NCBI RefSeq assembly: GCF_009727055.1
Contig: NC_052349.1
Coordinates: 46,893,174 to 46,957,173 of the forward strand
DNA from: Benincasa hispida
Lineage: Eukaryota > Streptophyta > Magnoliopsida > Cucurbitales > Cucurbitaceae
Reading direction: 5' to 3'
DNA length: 64,000 nt
The translations under genes and the position numbers were made by a program. Below, piece by piece: positions 11,990 through 23,947 of the stretch. Under the pieces are notes generated by a model, which did not search any database, was not told the DNA's origin, and was given only the letters and a program-made list of their open reading frames with translations. Numbering within the stretch: position 1 is the first letter of the stretch; each line of letters starts with the position of its first letter.

Positions 11990-13644
11990 ATTTCTAACTA
12001 GAGTGATGAATAGAGGCTTAATGTCGGGGTTCAGTGTGTACGTGCGTACGCCGGGACACAAGCTTCGTGTTTCGTTAAGTTAATTTCCTAACTAAGTGAT
12101 GAATAGGGGCTTAAGATAAATGCATGAAATTAAAATAAAAGGGGTAAATGTAATTTAGAATATGAGTCTGTCTAATTTCTAGAGTAATAGAGAGTTTCCT
12201 ATGCAATTTCTTTCATTAGGCATCAATTAATTACACTGAATCTATCAACCCCTCAACCTATTAGAAAATGTAATAGGCCAATTAGCCAAATTCGATCCAA
12301 ATTAGCCCTAATTCAATTTACAACTCTTCCTTCTTAGCGACATACAAGTTAAACTTGAATTGCATTATGAAAGGGTTCCATTGTTGAGACATACTACAAG
12401 CCGGAAAAGTCATATCTTATGACATGATTTATTTGGAAAAGATTATATTAGGGCATACATGCATTTAATCAGAAAAAGTCTAGATTTTACACATGCGATC
12501 CTAATATGTGCAACTAAATCAATCAATATATGCATAGGCTATGATGATTTTGCAAACAAGAATTTCAATAAACTAATTTGTAAGATTAATATATAAAAAT
12601 TCCATTAAGATTCAATTAAATCATCCCAAAGAGTTCACAACAATTCAGTTAAATTAACTAGAAATCCTTCAAGAAATTAAATATAGGGCTCTTGCTCAAA
12701 GAAATTAGATAGAAGTTACCTCTTAATTCATAGACAAATCCGAGATACATATCCAATCTGTCGATTAAAACCCAAAAATAAAAAGAAAAACTAACCAAAA
12801 GATACTAAAATCTGAAGGGAAAGGAAGAATATCAAAGTTTAACTTCGGCTTCCATCAGTTCAGCCCCCAAAAGTTACCATATTTTGACCTAAAGACGAAG
12901 GGAGGTATTTATAGAAATCATCGCAATGTCGCAACGCTGGGAAGAGCATTGCAACGCTGGCGTTGTGCAAACTTCGGAGTGTTGCAACATTACACATTTT
13001 GCCTTATAGCGTCAGGCGAGCATCAAGCTCGCATTGCAACCCTGTGACAATGGCATTTTCATAGTTTTTGCTCTTTTGAAGCCCAGATGCTTAAATCAAC
13101 TCCAAATTGCTTCAAATTAATTTTGTTCTTCACCAAATGATTAATTCTAGGAAAAATTCCCCGATGAGTTACTGATGGCAATAGACATTAATGTTCCCTG
13201 GTATGCGGACATAGTAAATTTCATCGTATGCGGTCAAATACCGGATGACTATACATACCAGCGAAAGAATAAGCTAAGACATGATGCTAAATTTTATTTT
13301 TGGGATGATCCATTCCTATATCGACAAGGACCTGATCATATATTACGTCAATGCGTTCCTGAGCATGAAGCCAAGCACATTTTAGAGCTCTGTCACGAGT
13401 CCCCATATGGAGGACATTTTGGGGGGCAAAGGATCGCAGCAAAGGTTCTACAGTGCGGCTACTTCTGGCCATCACTATTTAAGGATGCCCATGCTCATGT
13501 TGTGCAATGTGACAGGTGTCAGAGGATGGGGAATATGTCTAAAAGATGATTGCTTCGTACCTACAAAATAACACAATAAACACATAAAATCCAACAACAA
13601 GCTCAAATTAAGTTAGGAAATATAGCTCTTTTTAAGAGCTATCA
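11990..13644 (-). repeat. B-type LTR copy 1 (with inserted integrase fragment)
   Basis: This is the reverse-orientation counterpart of the LTR at 15836-17353. Shared signs are the start TGATAGCTCTTAAAAAGAGC (ending at 13644 on the + strand, a 9-bp terminal inverted repeat) and a TATA box (reverse of 12906-12913). The left border is fuzzy. A piece of Athila integrase (13158-13547) interrupts it. Confidence 0.65.
13158..13547 (+). pseudogene. Captured Athila integrase zinc-finger fragment
   Basis: One open frame (start ATG at 13175) encodes about 124 residues aligning with the pol stretch 2930-3270. It covers the pre-integrase linker ([10 protein letters not shown]) and the HHCC finger ([21 protein letters not shown]). 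It begins and ends abruptly inside a B-type LTR of opposite orientation; no LTR, polypurine tract or poly(A) belongs to it. This looks like a filler fragment captured during break repair. Confidence 0.8.
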
Positions 13645-14630
13645 CCTGGACTTAAATTTTGTTGAAGGCTGGAGGTACTTAAGTTGACGGTTTACAGAAT
13701 GCCTGCTACCTGGGGATTTTAGCTAGTTCTTGAGCATTGTTAACCCTGTTTTATGAGCATGCATGAGTGATGTGAGATAATAAATTGGTTTATCACTTAG
13801 ACATTGTATGTTAAATCCAAATATAAATGTTATACTTGGATAAACACCTAGACTTATGCTGTATTTATTAACCAGAATATACCTAAGTAAATATTTAGCC
13901 AAAACAAATAGAACACTTTAGTGCGAGATTAATAATATATACGATATATTGTTTTTAGCTCTCACGTCCCTAAGAATTCACATTGTGAGATTCATGCTTA
14001 GCTTCGAGTCACCCTGGGTATGACATCCATTCGAAAAGTGTTTGCATGGGTCAATAGCAAGTTGAATAAAGGAAGTTGTTCATAGTAAGTGGGAGAAAAA
14101 GGTGTGTCAACACATCCTATGATCTTCTCAATTAGGTTGGACCGTGAGATTCCTATGTTGTGCCTGCTTTCATTTTTAGGTATGTTAGCTAGTCATCTTT
14201 TCAACAACTATCCCCTCGGAGTGTTGTAACATTAGATTCAGAACAACTTAAACTCCAAAAATGACTAGGGTCTCTTAGGTCGATTCCTAACTTTGACTCT
14301 CCAATTCAGTAGCATTTTTGGGGCCGACCACTGAGGTCTGAAAATGGAGGGTTACACTTACAAGAGTTACTAAGTGTTAATAAGTTCTTGATCCAAAATG
14401 GTAACTAAATGACTATAGGAATACAGAGTTATTCTGAAGTTAGCATTTAGTCAAGAATGTCTTGCTTCTGTGAAGGAATATTTGACTATCGCTCGGTAGC
14501 ATCTATTTTGTTTAACTAAAGTATCGTTGCAAATAAATAATGAATTTTGGGTACATTATTACTTTTGCTAAAATTTGTTTGGGTTTAGAAAGCAATTTAC
14601 TAAATAGAATTTGTTTGTATTTTCAGCACG
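13645..14630 (+). repeat. Copia element E1, 5' leader
   Basis: Non-coding. From about 14000 it aligns with the reverse complement of 26690-27080, the leader of copia element E2 (shared blocks near CACCCTGG, GTTCATAGTAAGTGGGA and GGGTTACACTTAC). The 5' LTR of E1 is not present; a B-type LTR abuts at 13644. Confidence 0.6.
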
Positions 14631-14639
14631 TCAAATCCT

Positions 14640-15060
14640 TCTAAACAAACACTCGCTTCCAATAAGTTTAACGGCTTTAGATATTTAATATGGAAATCAA
14701 ATATAAACATAATAATGATTTAAAGTTTGATTTAACAGAGGAATTTCCTCTAACTCCCAACTCATTTGCAAACCAAAATGTTTGGGATACTTACGACATG
14801 TGGATTAGGGCACATGATAAGGCTCGAAACTATATATTAGCAAGGATATCCGTATACTAGCTAAGAAATACGAGAGCATGGTTTCCGCCAAAGAAATCTT
14901 AGATTCATTGCAGACATTGTTTGGACAATCTGTCAAGCACGATACTCTCGATAATGTTTATGACTACGACATAAAGGATGGAACCTCTATTAGTGAACAT
15001 GTTTTAGATATGTGGAAAGTAATAAATAAGAATGTAAGGAACTAATAAAGCATAATAAAG
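14640..15060 (+). pseudogene. Copia element E1 gag fragment
   Basis: Pieces in several frames match the copia gag N-terminal half: NKFNGFRYL.WKSNIN near 14667, ILAKKYESMVSAKEILDSLQ near 14855, and DGTSISEHVLDMW near 14978. Stops interrupt it, and the C-terminal half with the zinc knuckle is missing, since protease begins at 15117. Confidence 0.75.
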
Positions 15061-15116
15061 TAAATATGATTTACTATTTGTTGAAATATGTTTAGTGGAA
15101 ATTGATAAATTAAACC

Positions 15117-15835
15117 TGGATATTGGATTCGGGTGTCGCGAACCATATTTGTGCTTTCGCTCAGGAAACTAGTTCCTGGAGGCAACTTATAAAAGGCAAA
15201 ACAACCTTTAAGGTAGGGATCAAAGAGGTTGTCTCAGCTAAAGCAATGGGAGATATGAAGTTATTTATTGAAGATAGATTCATTTTACTTGAAAATGTCT
15301 ATTATGTTCTTGCTGTGAGAAGGAATTTAATATGATCTCATGTTTTCTAGAACAAAAATATAAAGTTTCTTTTGAAGTTAATGAAGTGTTCATTATTTCA
15401 AAGAGTATTAAAATATGTTCTGCAAAACTAGAAAATAACTTGTATATGTTAAAATCAACTAAGGCAAAAGTTGTTTTGAATATAGAGATGTTTAAAACAG
15501 TTGAAACTCAAAATAAGAGATGAGAAATTTCTCCTAACACCTATCTTTGGCACCTAAAACTTGGTCACATTAATCTCAATAGGATTAGGAGATTGATTAA
15601 GAGTAGACTCCTAAACTAGTTAGAAGACAACTCTCTACCACCATATGAGTCTTGTCTTGAGGGTAAGATGACTAAAAAATCTTTTACAGGAAAAGGACTT
15701 AAAGCCAAAGAACCCTTAGAGCTCGTGCATTCAAACTTCTGTGGTCCATTCAATGTCAAGGCACGAGAAGGATGTGAATATTTCATCAGTTTTATTGATA
15801 ATTATGCTAGATATGGCTATATTTACCTAATACAT
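15117..15835 (+). pseudogene. Copia element E1 protease and integrase N-part
   Basis: The protease keeps its active-site D-S-G (15126-15134) and runs to the frame break near 15335. The chain continues at 15332-15523 in another frame, then through the GAG-pre-integrase block (LGHINLNRI) and the start of the integrase core (about 15650-15835, EGKMTKKSFTGKG..). It ends where the B-type LTR starts, and about 1.2 kb of integrase and early RT are lost before coding resumes at 17357. Confidence 0.85.
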
Positions 15836-17353
15836 TGATAGCTCTCAAAAAGAGTTATTATTCCTCGCTTAATTCGGGCTCGTTATCGGATTTCACGTGT
15901 TTCTTTTCCTATTTTGTAGGTACTGAGTAATTAAGAGGTATAATTGGCAATTTAGAGCTGATCGGGATTAATTTGAAGCAATTTTGAGGTGATTTGAGCA
16001 TCTGAGCTTCAAAGGAATCAAAAAGACCAAAATGCCCCAACTTTAGCGTCCAATGATCGTGAGTTGGCTTGGCTTGATGCTCGTCTAACTTTAGCGTCCA
16101 ATGCTCGTGAGTTGGCTTGGCTTGATGCTCATCTAACTCTATAAGACAATGCTAACCATCAGCTTTGCAATGCTACGAGCTTTGACGGACGGAGAGCCTT
16201 TCGCGCGCATAAGTGAGTGTCAGGGTAGCATTGGACTTCTTCACCTGACGCTCTTGATAAGCTGCCTCAGCGTTCTAGCGTTGCAATGCTGTCCCGTTTT
16301 CTATAAATAATCTCCTTTGATTTTAATCAATTTATGCTGAAAATTGTATTAAATCTCAATAGAGGCCCAGGAAAGGCCAAAACTTCTTCCTTTTCCTTTA
16401 TGCTTTCAATATCATTAGGATAGTTTTTCATTTTATTTCGGATTATGAACGTGTGTTTGGACATATCTCATTGGTTTGTCTATAAATCGATGAGGTAATT
16501 CTTTATTTAGTTCTTGGATCGAACAATTTTTATAATTCAATGAGTTTTCTGTCCATCTTTGTGTTTTAATTTAGAATTGTGTTTTCTTTGAAACTTGCTT
16601 GATTTCGTTTTTCTTTTGTTGTTAGATTGATGCCCTATCATAATTGCATATCTCCGCTAGTTAAATTCAAGCTCGCACGTATCCTTGTAATTGTTCATGC
16701 TTTAAGTTTAGCCTTGTAGCATCGATTAGATGAGCATGCTTAGATGTATAGGTTGACCTTGAACCTTTGCATCGCATGTTTAATCTAGATTTAAAGAATA
16801 AATTGATTATTTGAAAAAGGCTTTTCCTGACACTTAATCAATATTGTTGAATCCTAAATCTTAATGCATGTGTTTCTAGTTCTTTATGGCTCCTAAGGAC
16901 CCAATGTATCTAGAAGCATGTAGGTTAGTTAGCGCACTGTCTTTCCAGCCTTAATTATGAATTATGACGCTTGATTGTTTTCGAATTAATTGATTATCGC
17001 CCTTTGTAAAGATTAGTTAATTCGCATCAATTGGGTAGTTATGCATGCATAATTCAAAAACGTGATCCTTTGGTGGAAAACAATGATTTAAATTATATTG
17101 GATTGTTACTTGATCTGAGAACTAGATGAAACCAATTACTGTTTCATTTATCCCTAGCAATTTATCTTTCTTGCATTTTATTCAATTTACAACTAAAAAC
17201 CAAAATCCCATTTTTACGGTTTTTCCAAGGTCAATTTTAATTTAAAAGAAATTAATTCAATGCTTCTCTATGGTTCAACCCCACACTTACCACTATTTCT
17301 ACGTTTTAGTAGTAATAAGAGTAGTTCGATATATACAAATTTTATTTTGATCA
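15836..17353 (+). mobile_element. B-type LTR copy 2 inserted in copia E1
   Basis: It starts TGATAGCTCTC with a 9-bp imperfect terminal inverted repeat around an AAA loop and has a TATA box at 16312-16319. Two near-identical blocks of about 50 bases lie at 16038-16135. It ends near GATCA at 17353. It separates integrase from RT of E1. No convincing target duplication is seen because the E1 side has a deletion. Confidence 0.7.
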
Positions 17354-18588
17354 AGGATGAATTTTATTAATGACGTAAGTTTTGGGCCTGTCAATGACAA
17401 TCTTGAGGAGAATATCTTTACGTCTCGATCTGAGGAGTTCATAGCCCAAGGTAAGGAGCAAAAATTCTGCAAGCTAAATCGATCCATTTATAGGTTGAAA
17501 CAGGCATCCAGATCTTGGAACATTAGATTAGATACAGCGATCAAATCTTTTGGTTTTGATCAAAACGTTGATGAACTTTGTATCTACAAGAAAATCATCA
17601 ACGATAAAGTAGATTTTCTAATACTTTATGTAGACGATATCCTACTCATTGGAAATGATGTAGGGTATCTTACTGACATTAAGGAATGGTTGGCAGCCCA
17701 ATTATAAATGAAAGATTTGGGAGAGGCGCAGTATGTACTTAGAATTCAAATCATCAGGGATCGCAAGAACATAACACTAGCTCTATCTCAAGCAACTTAT
17801 ATTCGATGCAGAACTCTAAGAAAGGTTTGTTACTTTTCAGGCATAGGGTTCACTTGTCCAACGAACAGTGTCCTAAGACACCTCAAGAAGTTGAGGATAT
17901 GAGACATATTCCATTTGCCTCAGCTATGGGCAACTTAATGTATGCTATGTTCTGCACTAGGCCAGATATTTGTTATACAGTGGGAATTGTCAGTAGTTAC
18001 CAGTCCAATCCAGGGTTAGACCAGTGGACAACGGTTAAGAACATTCTCAAGTATCTTAGGAGAATGAGGGACTACAAGTTGGTGTATGGAGCTAAGGATT
18101 TTATCCTTACAGGATACATAGACTCTGATTTCCAAACTGACAAGGATTCTAAAAAATCCACGTTAGGGTCAGTGTTTACCCTGAATAGGGGAGCTGTAGT
18201 ATGGCATAGTATCAAGGAAGGATTCATTGCATATTCCACTATGGAAGCTGAGTATGTAGCTGCTTTTGAAGCAATAAAGGAAGCAGTTTGGCTAAGGAAG
18301 TTCCTAAGTGATTTGAAAGTGGATCCAAATATAGACTTGCCCATCACTTTATACTGTGACAACAGTGAGGCAGTAGTCAACTCTAAAGAACCTTGCTGTC
18401 ACAAACAAGGAAAGCATAGTGAGAGGAAGTATGACTCGATACAGGAGATTGTGCAAAGGGGAGATATGATCATCACAATGATTGATTCAGAGCACAACAT
18501 TGTTGATCCATTTACAAAGGCTCTCTCGGCTAAAGTATTTGAGGGTCTTCTAGAGAATCTAGATCTACGAGACATGTACATTGTATAA
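17354..18588 (+). pseudogene. Copia element E1 reverse transcriptase and RNase H
   Basis: The RT part (17357-17707) holds LNRSIYRLKQASRSW and the catalytic YVDD (17624-17635). A TAA at 17705 and a shift at about 17806 break the chain. The RNase H part (17806-18588) is a 260-residue open frame with LMYAMFCTRPDI, STMEAEYVA and ITLYCDNSEA blocks, ending at TAA 18586-18588. The order integrase-RT-RNase H and the motifs are those of Ty1/copia. Confidence 0.92.
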
Positions 18589-18590
18589 TC

Positions 18591-18607
18591 TAGGGCAAGT
18601 GAGAGAT
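18591..18607 (+). other. Polypurine tract of copia E1
   Basis: AGGGCAAGTGAGAGATG follows the pol stop by a few bases. The 3' LTR expected right after it is missing: sequence of the oppositely oriented element E2 starts within about 20 bases. Confidence 0.65.
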
Positions 18608-18624
18608 GTGTAATAGGTATATGT

Positions 18625-20234
18625 GAAGCGATCTTCGTGACAATCATGTCTCCTCGATGCACAATCTCTCTAATAAGATGGTATTTTCGCTCGATATGTT
18701 TGTCGCGCTTGTGACTCCTAGGCTCTCTTAAATTCGCCACAGCACCACTATTATCACAGTAAAAAGTGATGGATCAAGACATGTCTGGAACAACTTCCAG
18801 ATCAGTCAAGAACTTTCTAAGCCAAACAGCCTCCTTAGCAGATTCACAAGTCGTTACATACTCAGCCTCCATAGTGAAGTCAACAATGAACCCTTGCTTA
18901 GTGCTTCGCCATACTACAGCTCCTCCATTAAGAGTGAACACTGATCCTAACATGGATTTCCGAGAATCCTTATCAATCTGAAAATCGGAGTTTATGTATC
19001 TAGTAAGGATAATATCCTTATATCCATACACAAGCATGTAATCCCTCGTTCACCGAAGATACTTGAGGATATTCTTGACAGCAGTCTAGTAACCATGTCC
19101 TGGATTAGAATGAAATCTACTAACTATCCCCACAGCTAGCAGATGTTAGGTCTCGTACATAATATCGCGTACATCAAACTGCCAACGGTAAATGCATAGG
19201 GGACCCGTCTCATTTCTTCAACCTCTTGAGGTGTCTTGGGACATTGCTCCTTAGACAATGTAACTCCATGACGAAAAGGCAAAAGGCCCCTCTTGGAGTT
19301 CTGCATCGAGTACTTAATTAACATCTTGTCAATGTACGATGCTTGAGACGGTGCTAGGACTTTGTTCTTTCGATCCCGAAAAATTTGAATCCCAATAACA
19401 AACTGAGCCTCACCCAAATCTTTCATTTGGAATTGGTTCGCTAGACAGTTCTTAACTGAAGTCAGTAAACCTACATCATTCCCAGTGAGTAGGATATCAT
19501 CTACATATAACACTAGGAAACTACTGAACTGTTGATGATTTTCTTGTAGACACAAGGCTCATCAATGTTTTAGTCAAAGCCATAAGATTTGATTGCAATA
19601 TCAAACCTTATGTTCAAAGATCGAGATGCCTGTTTCATTCCATAAATGGACCGATTCAGTTTGCAAACCTTTTGCTCCTAACCTTGGGCTATAAATCCCT
19701 CGGGTTGCACCATATAAATGGTCTCCTCAAGATTACCATTTAGAAAGGTAGTCTTGCCATTCATTTGCCATATCTCATTGTCATAATATGAGGCAATGGA
19801 CAAGAGGATGCGGATAGACTTAAGCATGGCAACAGGTGAGAAAGTCTTCTCATAGTCAACTTCCCTACCTGGGTATAACCCTTTCCCACAAGTCTAGCCT
19901 TAAAGGTTTCCACCTTCCCATCAGCACCCTGTTTCCTCTTGTAGATCCATTTGCAACCTATAGGTTTAACCCCATCAGATTGATCTACAAGATCCCATAC
20001 TGAGTTGAAGTACATAGACTCCATCTCGAGATCTATGGCTTTGACCCATTTATCTTTGTCAACATCCTTCATTGCCTTCTTATAAGACAACAGATCCTCA
20101 ACCTCGCCATCGGCTACCATAGCCAGAATTTTAGTTAAACCCATATAGTGAACAAGTGGGTTCGCAACCCTTCCACTACATCAAGGTTCCCTCAACTCTT
20201 GAGGTGGATTTGACCTACTAGATGAACTTTCATC
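18625..20234 (-). pseudogene. Copia element E2 reverse transcriptase and RNase H
   Basis: Read on the - strand: the RT start (20144-19761, KAMKDVDKDKWVKAIDLEMESM and GCKWIYKRK blocks), the RT core with YVDD in 19555-19136, and RNase H (19037-18625, with MEAEYVT and KHIERKYHL..EIV). Stops and shifts break the chain at about 19760, 19556, 19135 and elsewhere. RNase H is cut at about 18625, just where element E1 ends, so the two elements meet tail to tail. The upstream part continues at 22070 beyond an inserted LTR. Confidence 0.9.
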
Positions 20235-22069
20235 TGTTGGAAGGTACCAGCACCTAGTGAAAGCGACGAGGATCGATAAGCACTCTAATTGATTAATTTT
20301 GGCATAAACGAAAGCATGCTCAAGCAAAATTAAATGGGTTTCAAAACATATCTTTTAAGAACCTTTGAAATCTCGATTTCCAACAACTAATTCCTCCAAA
20401 TCTTTGTGCAGACCACCACAAGATCTTCCCTACTATTCTCTTGGTGCTCTAGATTGAGTTGTGGGATTCAAAATAAGCTGAAATCAAAGGGAATTTGGAG
20501 AATGCTCACAGCAGCAACCCAAATGAAGAACTCCTTCTTCAACCGAATTTTCAGCTAAAATTCTCTTGCTTGCATTGCCTCAAAATCACTCCAACCTCTT
20601 CAATATATTGTAGACTATCATGCAATAACAATGGTGGCATGAGATGCAGCTCATGCTTGGAGTTATTGAAGCTTGAAGATGGTGGGTTGTTTGTGAGCTA
20701 CTTGAAGATGGAGTTGGAAAATTCCATTTTTCCATTTTGTGTAATTTTTTATTTCCAAAAACCATATTTTGATTTTAAAATCACTTTTGATTTAAAAATC
20801 AAAATTTATTAATTTTATAAATTAACTTCATAAATTAATTTTCTAATAGAAATAATAAATAATTACTTAAACAATTTAAATAATTCTAATTAATTTAATA
20901 TCCAATATTAAATTAATTTAACACAAATACATCTTCATATATTTAAATCATATTTAAATATAAATTCTCCAATTTCGTTTGATTCTAATTTCAACGTTTC
21001 AAATTAACTTATCACGTTACTCTAGGGCTAATTCATTTTCGAGCTAGTAGGGGGATCTTGTGGACCTACAGATCATGGGCTCCAACGATCCGAGATTAAT
21101 TGGCGAAACTCATTAGATCGATCTAACCCCCATTCGTTAACTAATGGGTCACTCCAGTAAACCCTTTAGTTGAACTCCCCTCACTGTATATATATTATGT
21201 CCACTCGATATAACCATGATTAGTAAGTCAACCCTTTACAGGTTGTTCGTAATAACGGTTGAGTCTCTGTTTTACCCCCAAAATTATCTCTTGTTCCTTA
21301 AGTCCCCATTGATCCCCTAATAAACGATTGTTTTGTGATCCAATCAACAAAACCGAGTCCCTCTCGGGCCAATGAAAGGGTGGGGCCCCTTATTCAAGAC
21401 CTAGAATTAGCACTGAAGGGAACAACCTCTCTACTATCCTTAAAAGCAGGTAGAAGTGAATTCCATCTTGTACCCTATGTCCTCAGCTATCTATCCAGTC
21501 TTACCCCTGAAATGGGAGGTTATTGAGCCGGCGTTGTTAAGCCAACCCTCACCTATGCAAATCTAGGGATAATTCCAAATAAATAGGAGTTCATAGTTAG
21601 CTCAGGATTAGGTCAAGTTACCTAGGTCATCGATTTGAAATAGCCAGTCTTAAATAGTAAACAGCGTTATAAAGTAAGAATTACTAATTTCGTGGTCCAA
21701 TCTTATACAAACCCTTTTGCATAAGGACACCCTCACTCCTCATGTCCCAACATGAACGAATTAGGATCACTTCGTTTGTAGCACTTTACAACACTTTGTA
21801 ACAACTATAGAGCAGGCCGCATCCAATAGTGTTATCAGAATAAGGTACCCAAACTTATTTATATACCATAGATCATTTTTACTACTTAATCGAACCCGAT
21901 CCACCTTTTTGGCTCCACATAACGTTCAAGTACTCATCTAATAGTTAAGGGACTTTCAGATTGATTGGATTTCTCATAAGCAATACATCTATTCAATAAC
22001 ACCTTATTGAATTTTCAGAATTAGTTCTATTGATTACAAACCACGGGTTTTAGGACATAAAACCCAACA
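20235..22069 (-). mobile_element. Solo copia LTR C1 inserted in E2 pol
   Basis: On the - strand it starts TGTTGGGTTTTATGTCC (22069) and ends ..TTCCAACA (20235), the usual TG..CA borders. It aligns with LTRs at 23948, 31883, 33873 and 53533. An 8-bp stem with a 5-base loop lies at its start (22045-22065). It interrupts E2 between integrase and RT; coding context resumes on both sides. Flanks TATGG and GATGA agree at only 3 of 5 positions, so the target duplication is weak or decayed. Confidence 0.8.
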
Positions 22070-23947
22070 CCATAAACAACTTTTGTTCATGTAGCAGGCT
22101 CTTCAACAACTCTTGTTGAAGTTTTAATAGTGTCTTTGGAAAGTTCTCTCAATACTAGTTTACTTCTCGAACTGTGCTCCCTTTATATAATCCTCATCAA
22201 GGAAGGTAGCGTTTGTTGACACAAACACCCTGTTGTCCTTAGGATCATAAAAGTAACCCCCTTGTGTCCCTTTGAGGTAGCCTACAAATAGGCATAGCCT
22301 TGAACGTGGTTCCAATTTCTTAGGATTAGCACATGGGTTGGGCAACCTCAGATGCAGAAGTGACATAAACTAGCTTTACGCCCATTCCACAACTCCAAAG
22401 GTGTTCTGGCAACGCTCTTGGAAGGAACATAGATGAGGATATAGGTCGCAGTCTCTACTACAAAGGCCCAAAACAAGTCCGATAAGGAAGCATAACTCAT
22501 CATCAACCGAACCATGTCCAATAGGGTTCTGTTTCTCCTCTCTGATACACCATTTTGCTGAGGTGTACTAGGTGCTGAGAGTTGAGAAACGATTCCATGT
22601 TCTATTAAATAGTTCTAGAACTCAGAATCCAAAAACTTTCCACCCCGATCTGATCGAAGTGTCTTAATCCGTTTATCTAATACGTTTTCAACCTCAGCCT
22701 TGAACTCTTTGAACTTTTCAAAGGATTCTAACTTATGTTGCATCAAATAAACATACCCATACCTCGAGTAATCATCAGTAAAAGTGATGAAATACTCGTA
22801 ACCTCCCTTAGCTCGCACATTCATTGGACCACTAAGGTCTGAATGTACTAACTCTAGAGGCACTTTGGCTCGATAACCTTTTCCAATAAAAGGCCTTTTA
22901 GTCATCTTACCTTCAAGGCATGACTCACACACCGGTAAATAATTTTCTTAAAACATGTTTAAAAATCCATTCTTCACCAATCTCTCAATCCTATTGAGAT
23001 TTATGCGCCCTAATTAAAGGTGCCAAAGTTGGGCATTTTCTTTAGGATAAAGTTTAAATCGTTTATTTTAAGCTACGGCGGATTTAAACATCTCTATGTT
23101 ATGGAATGAATTTGTTGCTAACGATCTTAGCACATACAAATTATTTTCCAGTAAAGCTGAACATATCTCAACACCATTTTTAAGAATAAACACTTTATTC
23201 ATTGAAAAGTTGAGAGTATATTTACATTCAAGCAGACACTTTACAGAAATTAAGTTCCTCTTTAGTTCAGGAACAACATATACATCATGTAAAATGATAA
23301 ACCTATTCTATAAAGTTAACTGGATGCCTCCCACTGCCACAGTGGAGACGAAGTGCCCGGTGCCTACTCACATCATCATCTCTCCAGCCTCAAGCTGCCA
23401 CCAGGATCTAATCCCCTGAAAAGAAGAACAAACATGATTAGTGGCCTCAAAGTCTATAATCCAGGCATAATCATCATTCTCCACTAAATAAGTTTCCAAA
23501 ACTAGTAAATCACATTTACCTTGCTTGCCCTTGGCCTTAGCCTTCTTCCTCTCCTTTAGCTAACATGGGCAGTTTCACTTCCAGTGCCCGTCCTGGTTGC
23601 AATGGAAACATTTTTTTTTCAATCAGCACTGGTTGCCTACCCCACTGTGCAGCAAGTTGTGGGTTAGCTGGTGTCTTCCCCTTCCTCTTACTACCCTTCT
23701 TCTTCTTCCACTTGTTAGTGTTGGAAGAAGAAGGTACAGACTTAGATCCTAAGGTTAAACCTTTGTGAAACTTTTTAGATGATGAAGCAACATTTGCCTC
23801 ACCAACTGTCTTCTCCATGCTTCTCAACAAGGATTGGAATGTCTACAACTCGTTGAGGAGAGTTGTAAGGGTGTAATCAACTCTGTTCAGAACAACCTTG
23901 CTTAGGAAGGGCAGGAAGATTTCTGGCAACGTTTGCAGAATAATGCT
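22070..23947 (-). pseudogene. Copia element E2 gag C-part, protease and integrase
   Basis: On the - strand, in order: gag C-terminal half (23942-23537) with a lysine-rich stretch and a CCHC knuckle (CX2CX4HX4C, about 23612-23570, in a shifted frame after a T run); protease (about 23470-23400), where the active-site D-S-G reads D-F-E and is lost; GAG-pre-integrase (about 23040-22900); and integrase core (22932-22400) with FTDDYSRYGY, RSDRGG and QQNG.SERR. The 22366-22160 stretch is the integrase C-terminal region. Many stops and shifts. It joins the gag N-part at 25929 across LTR C2. Confidence 0.88.
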
